Part shown: piece after piece, positions 56,156 to 64,000 of the stretch
Layout of the letters: every line of letters begins with the position of its first letter
Numbering within the stretch: position 1 is the first letter of the stretch
From: Antennarius striatus
Lineage: Eukaryota; Chordata; Actinopteri; Lophiiformes; Antennariidae
Assembly (NCBI RefSeq): GCF_040054535.1
Contig: NC_090781.1
Coordinates: forward strand, 9,241,982-9,305,981
Length of the DNA stretch: 64,000 nucleotides
Direction: 5' to 3'
Notes under the pieces: generated by a model
What the model was told of the DNA's origin: nothing
Database searches by the model: none
What the model saw: the letters and a program-made list of their open reading frames with translations, nothing else
Position numbers and translations under genes: made by a program

Positions 56156-56515
56156 GCCACAGCGAATCAGTTGCCCCCATCTAACCCTGTCTTTTGCATC
56201 CTCTTCTCTCACACCAACTACCTTCATGTCCTCTTTCACTACATCCATAAACCTCCTCTTTGGTCTTCCTCTAGGCCTCCTGCCTGGCAGTTCAAAACTC
56301 GGCATCCTTCTACCAATATTTTCACTATGTCTCCTCTGGACATGTCCAAACCATCTCAGTCTGATCTCCAAAACCTCTAAACCACCATCTTGATCTCTTC
56401 TCCCTGTAACCTCACTCTTCCACTTGGGTCCCTCTCATTCACACACATGTACTCTGTCTTACTGCGGCTAACCTTCATTCCTCTCCTTTCCAGGAAAAAC
56501 CTCCACCTCTCTAAT
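56155..56515 (-). mobile_element. Non-LTR retrotransposon fragment (RT C-terminus)
   Basis: Minus-strand frame reads LRWFGHVQRR, then LPGRRPRGRPKRRFMDVVKE and VREEDAKDRVRWGQLIRCGE, the C-terminal tail of fish LINE polyproteins; a different family from the copy at 4565. Upstream codons are missing or decayed. Clade (RTE/Rex or other) not settled. Confidence 0.85.
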
Positions 56516-58454
56516 TAGACTTTTAATTACACTTAATGGAGTTATTTAGATACCTCATATTGAGGTTCTTAATCAAGCAAATGCACTGAATTTGTCATTA
56601 ATTATTCTCTCTGAAACCATCATTTTATACAGTGGTATTCTTTTTTCTCAGTCCAAATTCCCATGATTCAGATATTGTATATTTATATTACAATGAGCTT
56701 TGTTAAGAATTATTATTTAGAATATGATTATGAGGCAAACAATGAAGAACACGAGCGCTACTCTTACTGTGCTTAACTAAAGAGAGTAGTTGATAGTGTC
56801 AGTCACAGTTCATTTTAATTTGTGGGATTCCTAAAAATAAGGGGTAATAATCTAACCTTGCTGACTTGAGACATGTCTTTTAAAAAAATTGTATCGTATA
56901 AAAAATACTTACATGGGTGAACACAATTAGCAGGCGGCAAATTCATTCAGTCGGTTCTCTTTTGTGTTTTATTTCATAATTACTTTTATTGTTTCTATTA
57001 GTTTAAAGTCTTATTTGAATTTATAATGAATCATGTATGAAAAACTTCTCATGAAACCACCTTTCAGCACAGGTTGTTTGAGATATACAGACTCATTAAT
57101 GATGTATGTATGATGTATTAAAAACAATGTCAATGGTGATACATTCAGGCTTACTTGCACCTGATTGTATCATCACCAGTCAATCAGTGACAGGAAAGTT
57201 ATTTCACAGAAACAAATACAAATTGGCATAGTTTCTAATAACTCTCTTTTAAATATTAATTTAAATCAGGCTTTTCTTTATTTTCCTGCTTTGGTAGTTG
57301 ATTTATAATACCTCTCCCTCTGTTTTTCATCCAATAACATCAGGTATAATCTCCAAATTTCTGCATATACACAGGTAAAATAAATAAGATACATTAGGAG
57401 AGGGCATATCCCCTGCCCCCCGCAAACTGTATTTCCATGAAAGATTCTTTCATCTTTATAATGAATGACGTATCAACATCATAATAAGAAAACAAGTGCA
57501 TTTGTATGTATACCTGTGGTTGAAAAAACCCAAACAATTTGCTAACATAGAAAATATTTGTAATTTGCATTGTTTTAACAAGCAAAATAATGGATTTTGC
57601 AAGATGTGCTTCAGAAGTCCTTCTCACTCTTTAGTCGAGAATAGGTAGAAATTATTGTCATGGAAATACAAAAAAAATTTAACTGCATAAAGAAAAAAAC
57701 CCACTCCACCATATGGTGGATGTGTATGCCAAGTTTTCCTGACTAAAATCTGAAATGGGCTTTGAGTTATGACATTGATAAAAAATGTTTTAAGAGAGTC
57801 AAAGTGAGTGGTAGCTGGAGCCCCCCACTCCATTCTTCCCACCTCCACCTTCCCACTGATAAGACCTTGATAGTAATATCAGAATTAATTTGGATTAGTA
57901 ACATTACTCACATCCTAGGGGAACAATTAAAAATGATGACTGCTAACTCTCTGGACCAGTCATTTTAAGTAGTTAATTATTGTACTTTATTTCCTTTTAC
58001 CATTGTAGAGAATCCAGTACGAGTAGTTTTTTTAGCCACCAGCTTTCAGTCCAGATGGTTTATGTAAATTAGTACACATCCAGACACTTGCTGAGCTCGT
58101 TTCCAAGTTCCAATTTCTCACCAACATGTTTTAAAATGGTTTATTGATCATGATTCTGAGAGCTCCAGAGCAGGTGCTGAACAGCAGCTCTTCTCTTAAC
58201 AAGTATAGAAGATCTAATTGCTTCCGCTCTGTTAGGCTGCTGAGATGAAGTTCTGCTCAACTGTAAACCACTGGCACCATTAGTAGCTGAAATGCTTCAC
58301 AGTGATTTCAGCTGGTATCCATTATTAGTAGTGTATATTTTTGATGTGTAAATATAACTGTACATTCTGATATATGTTAATGTTTACAATATTTGAATAT
58401 GTAAATTTCATATGTTGCAAATGTACATATGTATATTACTTCTGTATTTATGTA

Positions 58455-58512
58455 TGACCCCCCCCCCCGCTGCCACGATCGCACAAATTTCCCCACTGTG
58501 GGACAATAAAGG

Positions 58513-58558
<46 letters not shown>

Positions 58559-58560
58559 AT
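58455..58560 (+). repeat. Short-repeat tail with poly-C and (TTA)n
   Basis: Twelve or so c residues, then 'caaatttccccactgtggga', 'caataaaggtttatt' and (att)n: the usual end of a teleost SINE/LINE, with the microsatellite grown from its tail. Confidence 0.7.
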
Positions 58561-58735
58561 TGCTCATATACAGTATATAATTTTGTTTTATATTTTGCCG
58601 AGTAGCACTTGAAATATAAATGGCTTTCTTTGGCATGACTTATTTGAGCTAAATCTTTAATGACGTTATTAGGAGGGATGATGAATGGGTGGCGCTAAAG
58701 GATGATTCAAAAACTGCAAAGTGCCAAAGATGTGT

Positions 58736-58741
58736 TTTATT
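58736..58741 (-). terminator. Candidate gpr149 poly(A) signal
   Basis: Minus-strand AATAAA about 1.2 kb after the gpr149 stop codon. Others may be used. Confidence 0.4.
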
Positions 58742-59960
58742 ATATGGCAAACAAACAGTTGACATAAAAAAGACACAAGATAAAACAAATATAAAAAACT
58801 TTGTTATAACATCACTCTGAAATACCTATTCTACTATGTTACTGAAACTATATGGCACAGATGTACACACAACTGTTCATCTGAGGAACAGATATGTTGA
58901 TGCCACCTAATTCCAGCTAACCACTTCAAAATGACACTGAATGATAATACAGTCTATTTTATTCACATCCTACATCAATGCGTGTGTTTGACCTAAGGTG
59001 AGAGGCCATGGCAACTCAGTGATTGGATGAACACTACATTGAGTACGCAGAGATAAACCCCTAAAGTGGTTTCGGAATGTACAATCATACGCTGCCCATA
59101 TACTACAGTAAATTATGCACGCTGGCCTACATGTTAAAATTCATTGAATGTATCCTGAAGCCAGAAAGCTGCTCTGCATAAGTATCCTGTTGACATTCTC
59201 TTCATTTATTACTTGCATTCTTTTTTATTTCCTCACTTTCCTTTCTTTTTCTACCTTTTCTTTTGCATTGCTAGAGAACCGACACAGACATTGCTAAAGG
59301 GCTTTCTCTCTTATTTGATGGCACTACTGCTCATAGTGTAATACATGGTAGACATAGCAAAGGAAAACCTAGTGTATATAAAGCAAATATATGCAGAACA
59401 AACACTTTCAAGGAAGAGAGATATGAATATGTCTATGGTGCCTGGCATCATAAACCTTATATTATCCTTATATATGGCTATCTCTCGCCAACAAATATGC
59501 GCATCAACCAAGGGTGAGTCAGACACATGGGTCAAGTGACTCCTTGCAGCTGAGTCATCAGTGACGTATTTGCAGATGTCAACAAAAATGGACCTCTGCT
59601 CCTCCGTTCCCACTGAGTTTTTGCTATATCTATTTCATGATAGCAGGCTGCCCATGGCGAATGTCTGACAAGGAATGCAGGAATGCAGATGGTCTACTAT
59701 GTTCCTTTCTACTCTCTTGTTCCTTTGACTCCTCCCTTACCAAATACTTATCCCTCTTTCTTTACAGACTTTTCTATCTACATGTGCTGTCAAGATGGCA
59801 TCTGACAAGAAAGTACAAGAATAACAGTCTTAGTTAAGTCACCACTATTTCAACTTGAATGGTGATCAGTAGGAAGTAATTGTGGAAGGACTGGGAAATT
59901 TGTTCGTTTGTTGTCATAGATGTTCCTTCAACTGCCTCTGTAGATTTTGTTACACTTTTG
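58742..59960 (-). other. gpr149: Probable gpr149 3' UTR
   Basis: No coding frame or repeat recognised between the stop codon and the candidate poly(A) signal; extent inferred. Confidence 0.4.
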
Positions 59961-60473
59961 TCACTCTTCTTTCTCCACAGTTTGCTTTCTGTAGGCCTCA
60001 TTGAGTAGTTGTATCTCCTCACGATAACCTGAGCTCTCCTGTGTCTGCCGTCGGCTGTTCTGTCGGTGCGCCTCTACAGTATCGGGTATAGTGATATTGA
60101 TGGTCTCTGCCTCTGGGTTGCCACTACCTGGGATGAGCAGAGAGTAAGAAGCTGTCTCACCCAGGTCACAGGAGACAAAGCGGTTTTCTCTCCGAGAATA
60201 TCGCAGAGAAGGTGAGCGAGCATGGATGGAGGACTGGCTGATGTTGGAGACAATGGAGACGGTGTCCATGGCCTCCTCATTGTCACAGATCTCCAGGACC
60301 TCAAGGTGGATCTTCACATTGGTGTCCCCCACACTGCTTCCTATACCCATACCTATTCCCATATCCATGCCCATCCCTACACTGCTATTATTCCCATCTG
60401 CAGCCTGGTCTCCGGAGGCTGGGTCATCTGCACTGGGCTCATGGCCAACTGATTTAGAGCGATACACGTCCAC
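59961..60473 (-). CDS. gpr149: gpr149 last exon
   Basis: Acceptor cctcaaag. Starts [13 protein letters not shown] and ends [18 protein letters not shown]. 171 codons in phase 0. Confidence 0.95.
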   Translation of the reverse strand: MDVYRSKSVGHEPSADDPASGDQAADGNNSSVGMGMDMGIGMGIGSSVGDTNVKIHLEVLEICDNEEAMDTVSIVSNISQSSIHARSPSLRYSRRENRFVSCDLGETASYSLLIPGSGNPEAETINITIPDTVEAHRQNSRRQTQESSGYREEIQLLNEAYRKQTVEKEE

Positions 60474-61556
60474 CTTTGAGGAAACAAGAGAATTATTCAT
60501 AAACAAGAGGGGACAAAACTTTTTTTGGAACTAAAATTCAATCATTCATTCATCTTCCGTACCGCTTTATCTGCCATAGCGGGTCACGGGAAGCTAGAGC
60601 CTAGCCCAGCTGGAGCCTAGCCCAGCTGTCTTAGGGCGTGAGGCGGGGAAAACTCTGCCGTGGAGCCACACAAAGACAGACAACCTTGTACGCTCACACT
60701 CACACACAACGGGCAATGTGGAACAGCCAATTAATCTGAAGTGCATGTTTTTGGAGATATGAGGAAGCCGGAGAACCCGGAGAGAACCCACGCAGACACA
60801 GGGAAGAAAATGGAAACTCCGCACAGAGAGGAACTCGAACCCGGAACCGCAAATTATTTTTTTAAATTTATATTTTATTCAGTAAGCTCAGTTTCACTTA
60901 AGTAACATTAAGTCAGCTCATATTTCATTTTAGAATAGTGTGAACACCACAAAGTCTTACTTTACATCTAGTCAAACCAAATCATCCCATAGACATTGTA
61001 TAAGGCCGGTTGATGTATTATGTATGATTCACCTCCCGAATCATTTCAGTTAAATCTTACATTGAGGTGAGAATTTCAATAGACAATAAAACATGTGGAA
61101 AGGTGCAGTGAGTCAATATTTATGACAGTTTTTCAATAGATATCATTGTCATTACTAACAAATTAATTAATTAAATGTAATTGATTAAATTGCCATATCT
61201 GTGTATCAGTGACCTAGAAAAAAATTAGCTGAGATTGGCATAAAGACTAGCAGCAGATGTCTATTCAGAGTGAAAAGAAATGACCTTCTAGCATTGTTGA
61301 AACACTGTCAATAGAATCTAGATAGATTTATGCACAGCACATGCAACATGAAGCATTTAAACAAAAAGTAGCTTGGACAAGTTTGATTGTTTATGTTTAG
61401 GAAGGCTGTTACCTTCTTGGCATTGTTAGGGGAGATTTTGAGTCCGTCGCTGCTGACCTCATAGGTGGACAGGGAGAGGGTCTTCCCTGTGGGCGCTTGC
61501 AGAGAAACGGTGCCTTGAAAGGCACACAGGGGGATTGATAGACCACCTGATGACCG
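59961..61556 (-). CDS. gpr149: gpr149, 3' part (last two coding exons); orphan G-protein-coupled receptor
   Basis: Orthologue of vertebrate GPR149, a class A-like orphan receptor with a long cytoplasmic tail, known from mouse to be oocyte-expressed. Only tail sequence is in the window: 48 codons in the penultimate exon and 170 codons plus TGA in the last. Diagnostic stretches: [73 protein letters not shown] and [15 protein letters not shown]. The seven-helix part must lie past base 64000, so receptor motifs cannot be judged. Unlike mammals, the tail has a Gly/Met repeat ([13 protein letters not shown]). Same strand as dhx36 and upstream of it. Confidence 0.95.
60474..61412 (-). other. gpr149 last intron
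   Basis: Contains the best-preserved copy of the teleost 'ggagcctatcccagctg' repeat; otherwise AT-rich. Confidence 0.75.
60541..60850 (+). repeat. Teleost interspersed repeat ('ggagcctatcccagctg' type), ~310 bp
   Basis: Runs from attcatcttccgtaccgct through a duplicated ctagcccagctggagc segment, 'gggcgtgaggcgggg', agccacacaaagacagacaa, 'gaagtgcatgtttttgg', 'ggagaacccggagagaaccc' and ends at a gaactcgaacccggaacc block. Five or more fragments of the same family occur in this window (10160, 19525, 22236, 42834, 52095). Confidence 0.88.
61413..61556 (-). CDS. gpr149: gpr149 penultimate exon
   Basis: Acceptor ctttgcag, donor AAG|gtaaca. 48 codons: [20 protein letters not shown] through [10 protein letters not shown], phase 0 at both ends. 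Confidence 0.95.
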
Positions 61557-61704
61557 CTGCAAAGGACAACCAGAGAAGACAACAAAGGTTTAGTCAACAT
61601 CAAGAAAAGCATCTGTATTTTGTGGAGAATTTTATTTCAGATTTTACTGAATTTTCTTTTGGCTGTTGCATCATGCCATTTTCAGTTCTGTTCCTGTGCT
61701 CAAA

Positions 61705-62075
61705 ATAATTACATCTGGTGATGTATTGTAATTGTGAATGTCTGTGTGTTCGTCCGTTAATCCCTTAGTTAGCTAAATATCTTCACAACCATTGGAGATT
61801 GAAAAATGACACAAAAAGCACATTACTCGGGCGGCAAAGGGGATGAAAATGAGATGATGACCTTGATCTTGAGAAAACTAGGTCAAGTTTAAACTTTTGT
61901 ACACTCAGGAACTGGATAAGGTAGAATGACGAGGGAGAAGGCCAGTGTAAGACCATAGATCAAAGCACTAGCTTTGATCTATGGTCTGAGATATTTTCTA
62001 TCCAGAGATATTTTTGCACATATCTCAGAAACCGGATAAGATAGAAAGATGAAACAAATAAAAATATTCTCTTCT
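61705..62075 (+). repeat. Modular dispersed repeat, copy C
   Basis: Shares with copies A and B: gtgtgttcgtccgtt, 'aaatatcttcacaaccatt', 'cacattactcgggcggcaa', atgagatgatgaccttga, 'ggaactggataaggtag' and a clean palindrome gaccatagatcaaag..ctttgatctatggtc at 61951-61985. Confidence 0.85.
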
Positions 62076-62098
62076 TTTCCGTTCGGCTCTTCCCTTCT

Positions 62099-62146
62099 TG
62101 TGTGTGTGTGTGTGTGTGTGTATGTATATATATATATATGTATATG
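62099..62146. repeat. (TG)n/(TA)n microsatellite
   Basis: About 11 tg units followed by ta units. Confidence 0.93.
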
Positions 62147-63097
62147 GCTGATTCATCTGAGTCCATTTTTAGATTTTTAGTCATATTTCTTGTTCCTCAG
62201 TCTCATTATTATCACACAATGCATGAAAGTGAGCGACTATAAATATGATGTGCTTAAGAAAATACATATGCGAGTGTAATTGTGAAGGATCAGGGAGGAG
62301 AATGTGGCAGGTCCCATTAAGCATTCTGAATTATTTACATTAGTTCAATACAGTGAACTGAATCTCACGAGGATTCCGAAGAGCAACAAGAATGGGGCCA
62401 ATCTAGTACTGGCCATATTCATGTTCCTGTCCTTACATCATTATGAATAGAGCTAAACAGGAAGGATGATAGATAATATCATATTGTTGAATCATATAAA
62501 TTTCAGAATGCATTAATGTGATTTCCAGTTTGTGATGGGTGTTTGTGGGTTCTATTGGCTTTTTTATTTCATGCAGTAAGATTTATTTCTCAAAATATGA
62601 TATACTGTGTACAAGTTTTGTAAATATTTTTGATTTTGCAAAAGTAAAATAGTTTCATAGTTGGGGCATCAGTCAGCTGTTGGTCAGATTTTGTTACCCA
62701 CATCCCATACTGAACACACCCCCTACCAAAAAAGTCTCGCCTATATATTTGAATAAGCTCACTTGAAAACCTCGCACTGTTACGCTTTTAACTCCAACCA
62801 CTACCTGTCAATCAATTGCCCAACCAATCATGGCGCATCTGCCAGAAGGAATCACTTGAACAATATGGCGTAAGTCATTGGGCAGCTTTTTGTTGTGGTT
62901 ACGTCTTTCGTCCACACGACAATGCAGATATCCGGGATGAAAACGCTGGCTTGTCAGCGTTTTTTAACTGAAACTTTTTCTATCCGGGGGGCGTCTCCCT
63001 GCAACGAAAACCACTGTGACATTAGTGTGTGACCCATGTCTACGTCTACACACAGAATGGACGGGGTTAAAACTAACTAACCATCACTAACTATATA

Positions 63098-64000
63098 CAG
63101 TGATACCTCTACTTGCGAATGTCTCTACTTACAAAATTTTCTACTTACGAAATTCCTCAGCAGGACAATATTACCTCTACTTACGATAGAAATTTCGACT
63201 TACGTAATGTAAAAACACAGTATCGGCTGATACTCAAATCTCCCACAGGTTCCTGAACGCAACATTCTCATAGCTACTCTGCCATTGGCTATTACGTATC
63301 TTCCTCGCATCCCATTGGCTAAGAGGGATGCCACTCCACCTCTGTGTGGAGCTAGAACGGTGCTTATGAAGTGTCTCGGCATTCGGCACTCGACCCGTGA
63401 GGTAGTCTGATAGTTTTGCACAAATATAATAACTTTTTGAGTACGTATTCGCTATGGACCCCCAGAAAGTGACGGAGAAAAGAGGAAAAGAAAAGATGAA
63501 GAAAATAGTTTTTTTGTCCATACAAATAAAAGCAAGAGATAATAGAAGAGCATGAGAAAGGGATGCGTTTGGTTGATCTCGCCAAAGAATATGGCCGTAA
63601 TACATCTGCAATTGCCACGTTATTAAAACAAAAGGAAGTTTAAGGAGTTTAAGGCATTTCGTGGGTGGTTGGAGAAGTTCAAAAGGAGGACTGTAATTCA
63701 CTCTGTTGTTCGGCATGGTGAGATAGGAGCGTATGAACCAAAGAGGGCAAAAAACAAAAGGGACAACTGTTAAAAGGTAAATGACCGTCATTATTTTTCT
63801 TTACTCTATTTTTGTTTTTTACATTATGCACAACTCGCATTTATTGTGTAATAATCTAATCATAACATGTATTTGTTACATGATTTGATGCATTTTTATG
63901 CTTTATAAAACATTTATGTCGGAATTTTTGTGGGATTGTGGCATTTGCATGGAAAACGTGTCTCTACTTACGTATATTTTCTACTTGCATAATTTCTTCC
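63098..64000 (+). mobile_element. Decayed Tigger/pogo-type DNA transposon, running off the window
   Basis: Starts at a TA (63096-63097) followed by CAGTGATACCTCTACTTGCG, a Tigger-like terminal repeat, with several ctctacttacg subterminal words. From the ATG at 63454 a transposase N-terminus begins (MDPQKVTEKRGKEK). After a +1 frame change it continues EEHEKGMRLVDLAKEYGRNT, the helix-turn-helix part of Tigger/CENP-B-like transposases, then stops; FRGWLEKFKRR follows in yet another position. Several disruptions make it inactive. No DDE catalytic region is seen before 64000. Confidence 0.82.
63454..63760 (+). pseudogene. Tigger transposase N-terminal pseudogene
   Basis: The frame opened at 63454 hits TGA after 33 codons. 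The homologous reading resumes at about 63536 in the next frame and ends at TAA near 63641. A third block resembling the CENP-B-type second DNA-binding domain follows. Frame changes and stops show a fossil. Confidence 0.8.

Larger units (their letters stand above)
55468..58735. other. Intergenic DNA between gpr149 and dhx36
   Basis: 3.3 kb. Holds a hAT head (56043-56155), a LINE fragment (56155-56515) and a short-repeat tail with (TTA)n (58455-58560). The rest is AT-rich with no recognised gene. Confidence 0.7.
61557..64000 (-). other. gpr149 intron (continues past window)
   Basis: No exon of the receptor core seen. Contains modular repeat copy C, a TG/TA microsatellite, possible old transposon sequence near 62880-63060 and the Tigger element. 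Confidence 0.7.

Noticed and set aside
63234..63791. 185-codon minus-strand frame
   Set aside because: It is antisense to the Tigger fossil, whose sense strand shows clear transposase similarity.

Overview
The window is vertebrate nuclear DNA, almost certainly from a teleost fish. The genes have many small exons with GT..AG introns. The intervening DNA carries teleost-type repeats: very long (CA)n/(GT)n arrays, L2-like LINE tails, hAT and Tigger relics, and the interspersed repeat with the core 'ggagcctatcccagctg'. I cannot name the species. Gene names rest on residue-level recognition of known vertebrate orthologues, and exon borders were set by splitting codons at GT/AG sites.

Three protein genes account for all convincing coding sequence. 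(1) arhgef26 (SGEF, a RhoG exchange factor) is on the + strand: a non-coding first exon ending at 7424, then 14 coding exons from 7972 to 31142, together 2940 nt or 979 residues. (2) dhx36 (RHAU/G4R1, a DEAH-box G-quadruplex helicase) is on the - strand: 26 coding exons from 55103 down to 32887, together 3210 nt or 1069 residues. (3) The 3' part of gpr149 (an orphan GPCR) is on the - strand: its last two coding exons, 61413-61556 and 59961-60473. Its membrane-spanning part lies beyond base 64000. The order and orientation arhgef26(+), dhx36(-), gpr149(-) match human 3q25.2 as I know it. The three proteins do different jobs (Rho signalling at the membrane, nucleic-acid unwinding, an orphan receptor), so this is conserved synteny and not an operon-like unit.

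Layout: 1-7200 is upstream intergenic DNA with a 5'-truncated L2-like LINE and a 518-bp hAT MITE that has a perfect 8-bp target duplication. 7200-32650 is arhgef26; its intron 12 holds an uninterrupted 246-bp (GT)n tract. arhgef26 and dhx36 converge tail to tail, with candidate poly(A) signals under 80 bp apart near 32641-32740. 32700-55500 is dhx36; its introns carry a nested hAT/SINE-like insertion, a perfect 22-bp hairpin, and one copy pair of a modular dispersed repeat that has a third copy near 61.7-62.1 kb. 55500-58740 is intergenic with another hAT head joined to a LINE fragment. 58740-61556 is the gpr149 3' end. 63098-64000 is a decayed Tigger/pogo transposon that runs off the window.

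No new molecular system is evident. The observations most worth a second look are: two neighbouring dhx36 introns whose 5' splice sites are themselves the first units of (GT)n microsatellites, next to the exon encoding helicase motifs V and VI; the three-copy modular repeat family with a conserved palindrome; overlapping upstream ORFs in the arhgef26 leader; and the crowded convergent gene ends.
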